64,000 nt of DNA from the NCBI GenBank assembly GCA_027314645.1, contig DAHVAL010000006.1, forward strand, positions 256 through 64,255. Direction: 5' to 3'. The stretch is from Nitrospirota bacterium (GTDB lineage: Bacteria > Nitrospirota > Leptospirillia > Leptospirillales > Leptospirillaceae). Of the stretch, positions 47,498 through 56,478 are shown piece after piece (the first letter of the stretch is position 1; each line of letters starts with the position of its first letter). The position numbers and the translations under genes are program-made. Below the pieces are notes generated by a model. It was not told where the DNA came from, ran no database searches, and saw only the letters and a program-made list of their open reading frames with translations.

Positions 47498-47566
47498 GGA
47501 ACTCCCTCCGGCTAACGACACATGGAATTATTTTACCCCCGGGGTCGTCAAAGTGCAAAGGGGAGT

Positions 47567-48067
47567 TCAGAGGTGTTGAAAAAACGGAAGGAGCCGGTCG
47601 TAGCTTTCCCGAAGATCTTCCGGAACGACGCGGGTTTCATGGACCGTCGTCAAAAAATTCGTATCCCCTTCCCAACGGGGAAGGATATGGGAATGGAGAT
47701 GGCCTGCGATCCCGGCACCGGCGGCATGCCCCACATTGATCCCCATATTGAATCCTCCCGGCTGGTAGACCTTTTGGATAATCCCTTCGCACTCTTTCAG
47801 AAGCTTTGTCATTTCGCACAGAGTGTCGGTGGGATAGTCCGACAAGGACGCTCCATGGGCGATAGGAACCACCATAAGGTGCCCGCTTGTGTAAGGGAAG
47901 GCGTTCATGACCACGTAGCAGAGGGATCCGCGGTGCAACACCAACCGATCCCTGGAAACTCCCTTTTCGGGAATTTCGCACAAGAGGCATCCCCCATTCG
48001 ACGCCGTCCTGGATTCGCCACGGAGATATCGCATTCGCCAAGGAGCAAAGAGATGTTCCACCACCAC
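47567..48067 (-). CDS. HIT-family nucleotide hydrolase/transferase
   Basis: A 166-residue histidine-triad protein with GHLHSHILPR (about residues 121-130), where the central histidine is the nucleophile. Two cysteines in GGCLLC near the N-terminus may bind zinc with later histidines, as in Ap4A-phosphorylase-like HIT proteins. Probable role: hydrolysis or phosphorolysis of dinucleoside polyphosphates. Confidence 0.88.
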   Translation of the reverse strand: MVVEHLFAPWRMRYLRGESRTASNGGCLLCEIPEKGVSRDRLVLHRGSLCYVVMNAFPYTSGHLMVVPIAHGASLSDYPTDTLCEMTKLLKECEGIIQKVYQPGGFNMGINVGHAAGAGIAGHLHSHILPRWEGDTNFLTTVHETRVVPEDLRESYDRLLPFFQHL

Positions 48068-48111
48068 TCTCCTTCTTAATTGCAGGCCCGGAAGTGCTCC
48101 CTCCTATTCCG

Positions 48112-48660
48112 TCACGGATTGACCAACCCCGCAGCTTCGTAATCTTTCAGGCGCGACAGGACGCAGTCCCTCCACTTCGCCGCAGAGTCCTTCCCCGCTG
48201 GTCCGGCCCCCCACTCAATGGAGAGCCGTCGGCCCGCGTCCCTGATGGCGATCGAAATGGCGACAGAAATATGAAACGCATTTCGGGTCGAATCGGAAAG
48301 CTTCTCCCCCCACTCAACCAGCGTCACCCGGGATTCGCGCCCATCGAGAAGGGAGTCGAGCAAGTCTTCAGGCTCTCCGGTCACCCTGTCCCAATCCGCG
48401 TGAAGGAAGGGCATCCGCACGCTCTTGCCCGGCTCCTCATAAAGCTGGAGGTAGAGAAAGGTAGGGCTGACCACGTTGGCCGAGATTCCAAGACCCCGGG
48501 CCACCCCTTTCGCGAAGGACGTCTTCCCTCCTCCGGTCGGCCCGGAGAGGAGAAGCAGCGTGCCGGATGGTGCCGTTTCCCCAAAAACCCGACCCACAAC
48601 CATTGTGTCGGTGGTAGGAGGCAAATCCAGGGGATCCTCGAATCTAGTCGATAAGGTCAT
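48112..48660 (-). CDS. tsaE: tRNA threonylcarbamoyladenosine biosynthesis ATPase TsaE
   Basis: P-loop ATPase that works with TsaB and TsaD to make t6A37 in ANN-decoding tRNAs. 182 residues; Walker A SGPTGGGKTSFAKG (about 39-52), then SPTFLYLQLYE and the HADWDR and LVEWGEK segments typical of TsaE. Its start overlaps the CBS gene by 17 bases. Confidence 0.92.
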   Translation of the reverse strand: MTLSTRFEDPLDLPPTTDTMVVGRVFGETAPSGTLLLLSGPTGGGKTSFAKGVARGLGISANVVSPTFLYLQLYEEPGKSVRMPFLHADWDRVTGEPEDLLDSLLDGRESRVTLVEWGEKLSDSTRNAFHISVAISIAIRDAGRRLSIEWGAGPAGKDSAAKWRDCVLSRLKDYEAAGLVNP

Positions 48661-49171
48661 CGCCTGTCACAAGAAGATGCACGAGATCCTCCCGACCGAC
48701 CACCCCCACAAGCCGACCGGATTCCAGAACTGGAAGAATATCCACATTCCCCAGTTGAAAAAGCCTGACCGCCTCCCGAATTGGCGCGTCTGGCCCAATA
48801 GTCGGCGCCTTCGGGTTATAGAGATCCCCGACCGATGTCGCCGAAATCCTCTCCAGGTCTTTCTTGAAGGACGAAGGAAGCTCCAGGGGAATCCAGGAAT
48901 CGAACAGGGTCACCACCGTCGGAATGTGAAGCGGCTTTTCATGCCTGATAAGATCGTGCTGGCCGACCACCCCCAAAAACCTTCCGGACTCGTCCACCAC
49001 CGGAGCGCCCCCGAAATGACGCGAGGTGAGAATATTCGCGAGTTCCCTGAGGGAGGTTCCTTTTTTGACGGTGACGATGTCTGTGACCATGATTTCCCTG
49101 ACAATTTTTCCCAATGGAGTCTCCTGGATCTGGGGGTAAGGATCAGAAAACGATCGATGAGGCTCTAGCAT
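48644..49171 (-). CDS. CBS-domain pair protein
   Basis: A 175-residue cytosolic protein made of two CBS motifs (about residues 28-85 and 110-168), which usually bind adenosine nucleotides and sense energy state. No enzyme or transporter domain is attached. ATG at 49171 is the more likely start; the frame is open 24 bases upstream. The end overlaps tsaE. Confidence 0.85.
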   Translation of the reverse strand: MLEPHRSFSDPYPQIQETPLGKIVREIMVTDIVTVKKGTSLRELANILTSRHFGGAPVVDESGRFLGVVGQHDLIRHEKPLHIPTVVTLFDSWIPLELPSSFKKDLERISATSVGDLYNPKAPTIGPDAPIREAVRLFQLGNVDILPVLESGRLVGVVGREDLVHLLVTGDDLID

Positions 49172-49202
49172 CGTCCGATCCCCGACGAAAATCAAGAGGT
49201 TT

Positions 49203-50372
49203 TCATCGGTGGATCTGGCGCATGACGGCCCCGACGGAAAGAATCCCTATCCCGACTGGGATGGGGAGGAGCAGGGAGAGTGCCCGGGTGAGTCCGGCCT
49301 TTGAAGCGACTAGCCCGATCAATGTTGCGGACGGAAGATCCCCGAAAAGATGCCCGACAAAAAGGACCGATCCCAACACAGAGCCCCACATCAAGGCAGG
49401 AGTCTTCCTGAGAAGTCCCACCAGAACCGGGATATTGGATCCGAACAGGCCAAGACTTGCGATCAGGAGGCCTGCAAAGAGCACAGGCGTGGAGAAGGAA
49501 ACGAGCACAATGAGGATTCCGAACAATGCCAAGCCTTGACTCCCTTCGAGCACCCAGTACAGGCCCTTGAAGTCGTCGACCGCAAGGCGGTCGCACAAGA
49601 ATCCGGACACAAGAATCCCCAGAAACCCTCCGGTGATAAGCGCCAATCCCGTCAGGCTGCTGGCAGCGCTCAACGCGAGATGCTTCTCCCGCGTCAGAAA
49701 AAGGGAAATCCAGACGGACATCCCTCCCATGACAAAAAGATTCGTGCCCTCGACCGTCAAGAGGGAAAGAAGGCCCTTGTCCCGTCGGAACAGCGAGAAC
49801 ACCTCCCGGAAACCAACGGGGGAGGTCCCTTTGTCCGGAAACGGGAAGGTCACGAAGAAAAGAACCAGCCCAAGCAAGATTCCGGGAAGGACCGGGGTCA
49901 TCAAGGCTGTCCGGAAAGAGGCGCGTGTTGCATGGGTGGCCAACACGAATCCGGCGGCCGCTCCGATAGGCATGGCGGAGAGAAACAGCGACAATTTCCT
50001 CCCGACCCCCTGTTTCACCCCCATTGATTGGGGACCGACGACAAAGAGCGCCGCCTCCCCGATTCCCGTCAGGGAACGCCCAAAAAAGAGAGTGACCACT
50101 CCATGCGCCCATGCGCAGATCAGGATTCCCCCCGAAAATACCAGAACTCCTCCCGCCAGCACCCGCCTCGGATGGATGCGATCGGAAAGAAATCCGGCAA
50201 GGGGAGCCGCAATCAGGTAAGAGAGGGTGAATGACGAGCCCAGGGCTCCAACGAGCGGATCGGACAGTTGAAAGGCGGGCGCCAGAACGGGAAGAAGCGC
50301 GGAAAAAAGTTGCCGATCAAGATAGTTGAGAAAGTTCGAGAAAAACAGGACGATCGGAACCAGAATCTGCAT
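49203..50372 (-). CDS. MFS transporter (Spinster-like)
   Basis: A 389-residue permease with about twelve hydrophobic helices. The opening NYLDRQLFSALLPVL and the loop DRIHPRR between helices 2 and 3 are typical of the sugar-phosphate/Spinster branch of the major facilitator superfamily. Substrate unknown. AAGGG precedes the ATG. Followed by the CBS, tsaE and HIT genes on the same strand. Confidence 0.88.
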   Translation of the reverse strand: MQILVPIVLFFSNFLNYLDRQLFSALLPVLAPAFQLSDPLVGALGSSFTLSYLIAAPLAGFLSDRIHPRRVLAGGVLVFSGGILICAWAHGVVTLFFGRSLTGIGEAALFVVGPQSMGVKQGVGRKLSLFLSAMPIGAAAGFVLATHATRASFRTALMTPVLPGILLGLVLFFVTFPFPDKGTSPVGFREVFSLFRRDKGLLSLLTVEGTNLFVMGGMSVWISLFLTREKHLALSAASSLTGLALITGGFLGILVSGFLCDRLAVDDFKGLYWVLEGSQGLALFGILIVLVSFSTPVLFAGLLIASLGLFGSNIPVLVGLLRKTPALMWGSVLGSVLFVGHLFGDLPSATLIGLVASKAGLTRALSLLLPIPVGIGILSVGAVMRQIHR

Positions 50373-50409
50373 GGAGCAGCACCCTTCTTCCCCCCACTGT
50401 CAGGATCGG

Positions 50410-50904
50410 TCAAGCTTCAGTGACTGGTTCCGTCTTTTCGTGAATGCCATGGAACAGCTGCCGGTTCCGGAGCAGGTAAATCACAATGATGATATTGAGG
50501 ATGAACGCGGCGAGTCTCCAGGTGGAAAAATGGGAATGCATCGCGTAAACTTCAAGGGGAATGAGGGCGGAAATTTCCAAAATGGTCATGTATTCGGCCC
50601 ACCGGTACCGTCGGTGAAGGCCCCAGGCGACTGTAAAGTTCAGAAGCCCATAGGCGATCCCTCCCACCGAGATGATGATAAGCATGTTTGGCCCGATCAA
50701 TCCGATCTTTCTGAACACCTGCCCCACCCAGGCATTGTCCACATCGATATTGAAGTTCTGGGCCCAATGGTACAGAAGATGATTCAGGCGGACCGGACCG
50801 AGGGAAAGCCCCCCCAGACCCATCAGAAAGGCAAGCATTCCCTTCGCAATGCGTTCAAGGATGATGTATTTTAAAAAAAGGGGGGACCTGCGAGAAATAA
50901 TCAT
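50410..50904 (-). CDS. DUF2127-family membrane protein
   Basis: A 164-residue inner-membrane protein with four hydrophobic segments (about residues 15-40, 68-95, 103-122, 128-148). The opening LKYIILERIAKGMLAFLMG and the helix with GIAYGLLNFTVAWGLHRRYRWAEY fit DUF2127, whose function is unknown. Divergent from the exported-protein operon, 29 bases away. Confidence 0.75.
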   Translation of the reverse strand: MIISRRSPLFLKYIILERIAKGMLAFLMGLGGLSLGPVRLNHLLYHWAQNFNIDVDNAWVGQVFRKIGLIGPNMLIIISVGGIAYGLLNFTVAWGLHRRYRWAEYMTILEISALIPLEVYAMHSHFSTWRLAAFILNIIIVIYLLRNRQLFHGIHEKTEPVTEA

Positions 50905-50933
50905 TGGGGCATTGTATCAGATGAGGAGCGGGA

Positions 50934-51368
50934 ATGAATAGCCGAAATGCTGGAAAAAGCGTGGGGACGGGACGATTCTTTTTTCTATCGGCCCTTCTTT
51001 TCTATTTGCTGATTCCTTCGTTTTCGGAGCGAAACGCCCGTGCAGAGTCCGCTTCCCAAGGCGTGACGGTCACCTACCCCGATCACGTGGGGGCGGGCGA
51101 AGCCATTAAAATCCGGGTCCGATTTTCAACGCCCCCGCCAGCCCACCATTTTTATAAAATGGAGGTCATCGTCGATGGACAGCCCGTCGCATTGGTGGAC
51201 ATTTCAGAGGAAAGCGCCACCTGGATCACTGCTCCGGGACAGCAGGAAGGCCGCCATCAAATCGCCGTCATTTGGCGCAATCCCCCCGGTGGAACCCCGG
51301 AGAAAGTCCTCAAAGATCTTTCCGTCCTTCCCAAGGCCGCTTCCGGGACCGGCCACGGGAGTCCCTAA
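50934..51368 (+). CDS. exported protein with Ig-like/SoxZ-like fold (hypothetical)
   Basis: A 144-residue secreted protein: signal peptide (about 1-38, ending RARA) and a mature region predicted to be beta-rich (VTYPDHVGAGEAIKIRVRFS; AVIWRNPPGG), somewhat like SoxZ or other small immunoglobulin-like periplasmic proteins. No confident family. GAGGAG precedes the ATG. First of three exported-protein genes. Confidence 0.65.
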   Translation: MNSRNAGKSVGTGRFFFLSALLFYLLIPSFSERNARAESASQGVTVTYPDHVGAGEAIKIRVRFSTPPPAHHFYKMEVIVDGQPVALVDISEESATWITAPGQQEGRHQIAVIWRNPPGGTPEKVLKDLSVLPKAASGTGHGSP

Positions 51369-51400
51369 TCAGATCTTCACTCTAGCTGAAAGGATTGCGA

Positions 51401-52057
51401 ATGAAAAAACCCTGGATAAGGACCTTTTGCCGATCCGCTCTTTCCGGATCCAGGCTCTTTGTCGTTCTAATGGGCCTATTTTTTTCCGCCTGCAGTTCCT
51501 ATGGACCGGCTCCTCCCATTCTCGTTCCTGACCCGTCCGTTCCTCCCCCGCAGGCGACGGGTGCCGCCCGGTCGCCCGAAATCATCCATGTCCTTCCAAC
51601 ACAGCTCCCGAAGGACATGGAAGACATCGGCACCCTCTTCAAAAATGACGGGTCCTATTCCCAACTCGTCTCAGAAAATCCTCTCGGACCGGTTCTTGAT
51701 GCCATTCTGATCAAGGACCTTCGAGCGGGAGGAATTCAGGCCGTCCTCGCCCATGGGGCGCTTCCTCCGGATGCCCCAACGCTTCAGATCGTTGTCCAAA
51801 CGTTCCAGGACAAAATCAAGGAAAATTTCCTCAACACTTCGCAGGAGGCGAAGGTTCGCATGGAAGCAACCCTGATCCTTCACCGTGGAACCACCACCCG
51901 GACCATTATGCGTTCTATGGAGCGCCGCAGTTCTCCCAAGCCGGTCATGTCCTTCAACAAAAATCTGGCTCCCCGCCTTCTGGGAAGCCTGTATTCAACA
52001 AGCATCCGTCAGGATCTTGTTCCATTCCTCCTTAACAAGATGGGAGAATCTCCTTGA
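51401..52057 (+). CDS. hypothetical lipoprotein
   Basis: A 218-residue lipoprotein: hydrophobic signal (about 17-30) and lipobox FSAC, followed by a proline-rich linker (about 35-55) and a domain of about 150 residues that I do not recognise. Its placement resembles outer-membrane lipoproteins of the LptE/DUF799 kind, but this is weak. ATG at 51401 follows AAAGGA. The stop overlaps the next start (TTGA). Confidence 0.72.
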   Translation: MKKPWIRTFCRSALSGSRLFVVLMGLFFSACSSYGPAPPILVPDPSVPPPQATGAARSPEIIHVLPTQLPKDMEDIGTLFKNDGSYSQLVSENPLGPVLDAILIKDLRAGGIQAVLAHGALPPDAPTLQIVVQTFQDKIKENFLNTSQEAKVRMEATLILHRGTTTRTIMRSMERRSSPKPVMSFNKNLAPRLLGSLYSTSIRQDLVPFLLNKMGESP

Positions 52058-52401
52058 AATCAGATGAACCCCTTTCCAACAGCCGCGCCCTCCTGTTCAC
52101 GATCGGGGCCGCGGCCGGATTTTTCCTCCTTTTCATGGGACTTCCGTCGCCTCACACACGCTCCGTTCAACAGCCTGTGGAGACTCATGAAGGGGTGGGC
52201 GGAAAGGAACCTGCGGCAGTTCTTTTCGCCACACGCTGCACCCAGTGCCATGCCTTGCCGGCATTGACGCACCGTTCTCCCGGAGACTGGAGAATCCTCG
52301 TGCTTAAGATGAACCGTTACATGAAGCAGACGGGCCGTCGATCCCTGACGGACGAAGACGCCATGGAAGTTACACGTTTCATCGTCAGGAACCAGAAATA
52401 G
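52054..52401 (+). CDS. membrane-anchored monohaem cytochrome c
   Basis: A 115-residue protein with an N-terminal hydrophobic helix (about 13-30, signal or anchor) and one haem c site CTQCH (residues 62-66), with Met residues about 20 later as possible axial ligand. Starts at TTG overlapping the previous stop, with GGGAGA six bases upstream. Likely a periplasmic electron carrier; the operon partners (two exported proteins) are of unknown function. Confidence 0.82.
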   Translation: MKSDEPLSNSRALLFTIGAAAGFFLLFMGLPSPHTRSVQQPVETHEGVGGKEPAAVLFATRCTQCHALPALTHRSPGDWRILVLKMNRYMKQTGRRSLTDEDAMEVTRFIVRNQK

Positions 52402-52419
52402 ACCGAATTCGATCGTTCT

Positions 52420-53514
52420 CTAGAGGGGAGGCCGGAGTCCTCCAAAGCGAAACCCGGCGAAGTCACCGGCCTCCACTCCCTTTCCCATCAGAAGAACCTT
52501 GAAGGTTCGTCCCATCCCCAATGGATGAAGGAGCGTCCCTGCCTGCATCGTTTCCTCTGGGGTGAGCCGGTCGGCGTTCGCCTCAAGCCAGTCTTGAAAT
52601 CCAAGCCCCATAAGCCAGGACATCTGGTCGGTGTACCCGGCAAAGGCATAGCCCAGTCCCGCCAGGTTCGATGAGACTCTGGAGAAGTCGACGAATGCCG
52701 TCAGGTCGGATTCTCCCGGGGGCCCGTCGAGGAGATTCTCCGTAACCCGGTGCCCCCGATAGGCAAGAAGCGTTCCCCTTTTTCGTCTCTCGGAATAGAG
52801 TTCCTCCCGAATGTCCCCATAGTCGATCCAAAGCATAAACCCTCGGGAGAGCAGGCGGTCGAGGGCTCCGAGAACGACGGGAAGCTCAAGGCAAATCTCC
52901 ATTTCCTGGCCAATCACAAGACCTGTTCCGGACAGCGCTTCAAGTTCGCGTCCAAGAGCTTCTGTTGACAAGGGACCCCATGTCTCTTCGAGGCCTTTCT
53001 CCGAACGATCGATATAACATTCCTCCCACCCATTTTGTCCCGAACGGAGCCGATGGACTGGAAGCGCGTCCAGAAATTCGTTCCCGAAGACCAGCCCTGC
53101 TCCGGGATTTGGAGAGGGGGATGTCGACTCAGGACCAATCCAGGTTGGGGGATGGGGTAGCCGTAAGCCCGAAAGGCGCTCCTTCTGACGCTCGGAAAGA
53201 ATTCCTGGAAGCTCATAGAAAATGGGGACGAGGCGTTCATAAAGGCCAGGATTAGCCGTCTGGAAGATGGTTAATAGCGAGAGAGCGAGGGTCCCGTTGC
53301 CCGGACCCGCTTCAATCAGATAAAATGGATCAGGAAACCCCATCGCCTCGTCCAGTTCCATGATCTGAAGGGCCAATAGCGAGGCGAACGCAGGACTCCT
53401 TTCCGGAGCAGTAAAGAAATCGGCCCCTTCAAGACCGATCCGGGCGCGGGAGGTGTAATATCCGGACCCGGAATTTCCCAACGCTTGCTTCATGTATTCA
53501 TAGAATGTGATCAA
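52420..53514 (-). CDS. MidA-family SAM-dependent methyltransferase (DUF185)
   Basis: A 364-residue class I methyltransferase of the MidA/NDUFAF7 family. The SAM loop is seen in LIEAGPGNGTLALSLL (about 65-80); FGNEFLDALPVHRL and the WIDYGD segment are typical. NDUFAF7 methylates an arginine of mitochondrial complex I; the bacterial target is uncertain. Divergent from the YHS gene. Confidence 0.88.
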   Translation of the reverse strand: MITFYEYMKQALGNSGSGYYTSRARIGLEGADFFTAPERSPAFASLLALQIMELDEAMGFPDPFYLIEAGPGNGTLALSLLTIFQTANPGLYERLVPIFYELPGILSERQKERLSGLRLPHPPTWIGPESTSPSPNPGAGLVFGNEFLDALPVHRLRSGQNGWEECYIDRSEKGLEETWGPLSTEALGRELEALSGTGLVIGQEMEICLELPVVLGALDRLLSRGFMLWIDYGDIREELYSERRKRGTLLAYRGHRVTENLLDGPPGESDLTAFVDFSRVSSNLAGLGYAFAGYTDQMSWLMGLGFQDWLEANADRLTPEETMQAGTLLHPLGMGRTFKVLLMGKGVEAGDFAGFRFGGLRPPL

Positions 53515-53541
53515 ACCGCTCCTCCTTTACCCGGACCGTGA

Positions 53542-53820
53542 ATGCTCTTTCGACTGCTGGCCATTTTCGCTGTTCTCTGGCTTGTTGGGAAAGTGGTTCG
53601 AAGGATTGTCGTCAGGCCGCACCACCACCCGACCCGACCTTCCCCACTCCCTCTGGTCCAGGACCCTGTCTGCGGCCTCTACATTGATCCTCAGGCCGCC
53701 CCCAAGTCTGTCCGATTGGGAGAAAAGACGGTCTATTTCTGCAGCGACCAATGTGCCGATGCCTTTCTTTCCAAAAAGGACTCCCTGACCGTCGATGCCT
53801 ACGACCGGGCTCAAAAATGA
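53542..53820 (+). CDS. membrane-anchored YHS-type metal-binding protein
   Basis: A 92-residue protein: a hydrophobic N-terminal helix (about 4-18), a His/Arg-rich linker, and a YHS/TRASH-like domain with DPVCG (Cys about residue 44) and VYFCSDQCADAF. These cysteines probably bind a metal. Its stop overlaps the glycerate kinase start (ATGA). It resembles the PP0621 family of small proteins. Confidence 0.75.
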   Translation: MLFRLLAIFAVLWLVGKVVRRIVVRPHHHPTRPSPLPLVQDPVCGLYIDPQAAPKSVRLGEKTVYFCSDQCADAFLSKKDSLTVDAYDRAQK

Positions 53821-55130
53821 CCGTCGCCCGAGAGGATAAAGCGCTCTTGACGGTCCGGTCAAAATTGCCGGAATTTTTTGACCGCATTTCACCGAGCTCC
53901 CTCCTCATCGACCATTTTCACCATTTTCCGACCTCCTCCGAAGAACTCCCCCCCGGCGCTCTGATCGCACTGGGAAAGGCCGCGGGTGGTCTGACAATGG
54001 GATTGGCCGAGATTTTACGCATTCCCCCCGAAAGAACGATCACGGTCCTCCCATCAGGCTATCCCCCCCCGCGGACCGGCTATCCAACCCTTTTCGGTCC
54101 GCACCCGCTCCCAGACAATCAAAGCCTCCAGAACGCCGTCCTTCTTCAAAGGTTCATCGCCGCCCTTCCGGCACACACGCCGGTCGTGGTTGCGATTTCG
54201 GGGGGATCTTCAAGCCTAGTCGCCGACCCGGTGCCCCCCGTGACCCTCGCCGACAAGGCTCTTATTACAGAGGAACTGATGCACGCCGGAGCTCCGATCC
54301 AGGTCATTAATGCCGCGAGAATCCATCTCTCAACGATCAAAGGGGGCGGTCTCGCCTCTCTTCTCCACCCTCGCCCATGCAAAACCTACATCGTCTCTGA
54401 CATTCCCGGAGCATCGGCCGGATTGGTCGGTTCCTCCCCCATGGAGTTCGTCGAAAGACATGGCCCCTCCATGCTTGAAACCCTCGGACTTTGGCTTGGC
54501 GACAGAATTCCTTCCTCGGTCCGACAGGCTCTCTCGACCCGGCATCCCGCGGGCGCACCGAAACCTCCTGCCTCCCCTTCCCCTCCTCCCACGGTCCTCG
54601 CAAGCTCGGAGACTCTCCTGGCAGTAGCTGAAAATGTGTTTTTAGCCCTCCCCGGATTATCCAGGCTTCCGCTTCATCGCCTCACGGGCGAACTCAGGGG
54701 GGAAGCAAGGGAAGCCGCTTCAGTTCTCGGCTCCCAAATTCTTTGGAACGCGCATCGGACCAGCACCGGATCAGTATGGCTTTGCGCGGGGGAAACCACG
54801 GTCCGGTTAGACGCCCCACCTCACGGCCAAGGGGGGCGCACCCTTGAACTTGGCCTTTCCCTGGCGCTCGAGTTGTCAGCGGTTCCGGCATTGGTCCTGA
54901 GCCTTGCGAGCGACGGCTGGGACGGAAATTCGGAACTCGCCGGAATGCTCGCCCGAACGCGGTTATTCGGCGACCCCCGTCTCGAACGAAAAGGCCGCGG
55001 GGCGCTTCTGGCCCATAATACCGCCCCCTTCCTAGACGAACTCGGGATGGGGATCAGGACCGGGCCGACCGGAACCAACCTCAACGACCTCTTGATGGTC
55101 ATCGTATTCGATGAAGGAGAAACGTCCTGA
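53817..55130 (+). CDS. glycerate 2-kinase (DUF4147/MOFRL family)
   Basis: Phosphorylates D-glycerate to 2-phosphoglycerate. 437 residues with the N-terminal DUF4147 domain (ALGKAAGGLTMG; VVAISGGSSSLV; ARIHLSTIKGGGLA) and the C-terminal MOFRL domain (GRTLELGLSLALEL; SDGWDGNSELAG; TGPTGTNLNDLL). The first ATG overlapping the YHS stop is taken as start. May recycle glycerate from glycolate or serine metabolism. Confidence 0.88.
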   Translation: MTVAREDKALLTVRSKLPEFFDRISPSSLLIDHFHHFPTSSEELPPGALIALGKAAGGLTMGLAEILRIPPERTITVLPSGYPPPRTGYPTLFGPHPLPDNQSLQNAVLLQRFIAALPAHTPVVVAISGGSSSLVADPVPPVTLADKALITEELMHAGAPIQVINAARIHLSTIKGGGLASLLHPRPCKTYIVSDIPGASAGLVGSSPMEFVERHGPSMLETLGLWLGDRIPSSVRQALSTRHPAGAPKPPASPSPPPTVLASSETLLAVAENVFLALPGLSRLPLHRLTGELRGEAREAASVLGSQILWNAHRTSTGSVWLCAGETTVRLDAPPHGQGGRTLELGLSLALELSAVPALVLSLASDGWDGNSELAGMLARTRLFGDPRLERKGRGALLAHNTAPFLDELGMGIRTGPTGTNLNDLLMVIVFDEGETS

Positions 55131-55489
55131 TGCGACAATCAAATCTTGCCGTCATGGGGATCATGGCTGGATGGATGCTCGTGCTTATTCTGGGTTCTTC
55201 CCGAGCTTTCGCCGACGCTCCACCGCCCGGCGCGGAGTACCCCGTCGTCTGGTGGGCCCAGAATCATGTGGCGGACTCCCTCCTCCTGTTCAGGTCGACC
55301 ACCGCCGAGACCTTATTAACGGCCTGCAAAAGTGGAAAAATTGAAGGAGTGACTAGTGTCCAGCGCGCGTGGCGCGCTTTTTCCGAGAAGGGGCGGCTCA
55401 CATTCTGCCGGAGCTACCCCGGCCAAACCCACTCCCTTTTGAGGCAAGCCCCTTATTTCATGGTCAGACCTCCGGGCGACCAAAGATAA
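55130..55489 (+). CDS. hypothetical exported protein
   Basis: A 119-residue protein with a signal peptide (about 1-29, ending AFADA) and a mature part containing two cysteines, possibly a disulfide. The ATG shares one base with the glycerate kinase stop (TGATG). Its 3' end runs 37 bases into the convergent sppA gene. No family recognised. Confidence 0.62.
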   Translation: MRQSNLAVMGIMAGWMLVLILGSSRAFADAPPPGAEYPVVWWAQNHVADSLLLFRSTTAETLLTACKSGKIEGVTSVQRAWRAFSEKGRLTFCRSYPGQTHSLLRQAPYFMVRPPGDQR

Positions 55490-56457
55490 AGGGGCGTCGG
55501 CCCCAGAGATTTCACCAACGTCGTCAGGGCTTCCTCTGAAAAAGCAGACCATCCGGGGGACGCCATCCCAAACAGGGACGCGGTCCCATCCCCGACCTGC
55601 TGATACCGGACAAGCTTCACCTTGGCGATGCCCAGCTTCTTTTTCAGATGGTCGACTAAATCCGACCGATAGCCGACCTGGTCGAGCAACCCTTCCCTCA
55701 GGGCTTGGGAGGCCGTGAAAATTCTTCCGTCGGCCAATCTTTTCAACTTGCCCTGGTCCATATTCCGATTATTTTGAACAACCTCCAGGAATTTTTTATA
55801 AAAATCCTGGACCATCCCCTCAAAGATCTGGCGGTCTTCCGGGGTCATTTTCCGGAGCGGCGACCCCATCTCTTTTTCCGGACCGGAGGCAATGGTGCGG
55901 TCGGTGACTCCCACTTTATTCATCAGTCCAACCACCCCGACATTGGCGATCAGGACGCCGATGCTTCCCACGACGCTTGTGGGATGCGCCCACACCTCTT
56001 CTGTTCCCATTGCCGTGTAGTAGGCGCCCGAGGCGCCCAAATCACCAAAGAAGGCGATGACGGGAATCCCTGTTTTTTTCCTGTAGAGCATGACTCTGTG
56101 ATAGAGCCGGTCGGATGCCGTTACCGTTCCCCCCGGACTGTCGATCATCAGAACGACCGCCTTCACTTCCGGGTCTTTTTCTGCCTTCTGGAACTCTTTT
56201 TCCAAAAGGGCCACCTGATCCACCCTTCCCTCGAGAAAGGGCATTCCCTGTTTTTTCTGTTGGTCCCCAATAAAACCGCGGACAGGAAGGAAAAGAATTT
56301 TCGCCTGCGCGGCCGAAGGTTCGATTTTCTCCTCCAGCAACCCTTTCTCCTGAGGATAGAGATTGATCGTGAAACATCCGGTGAGCACCAGGAAGATCCC
56401 CGAGAACACGATGAGCCGGATCACTCCATTATCGGCGAAGCCTCTATGGTTATTCAT
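55453..56457 (-). CDS. sppA: signal peptide peptidase SppA (short type)
   Basis: Membrane-bound serine protease that clears cleaved signal peptides. 334 residues with an N-terminal hydrophobic segment carrying a lipobox-like LTGC (about 25-28) and a single SppA domain: IDSPGG (about 105-110), catalytic Ser in LGASGAYY and general-base Lys in KEMGSPLRK. Short, single-domain form as in gram-positive and deep-branching bacteria. Confidence 0.92.
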   Translation of the reverse strand: MNNHRGFADNGVIRLIVFSGIFLVLTGCFTINLYPQEKGLLEEKIEPSAAQAKILFLPVRGFIGDQQKKQGMPFLEGRVDQVALLEKEFQKAEKDPEVKAVVLMIDSPGGTVTASDRLYHRVMLYRKKTGIPVIAFFGDLGASGAYYTAMGTEEVWAHPTSVVGSIGVLIANVGVVGLMNKVGVTDRTIASGPEKEMGSPLRKMTPEDRQIFEGMVQDFYKKFLEVVQNNRNMDQGKLKRLADGRIFTASQALREGLLDQVGYRSDLVDHLKKKLGIAKVKLVRYQQVGDGTASLFGMASPGWSAFSEEALTTLVKSLGPTPLYLWSPGGLTMK

Positions 56458-56478
56458 GGTCTCTGTCGCCCTCCCCGG

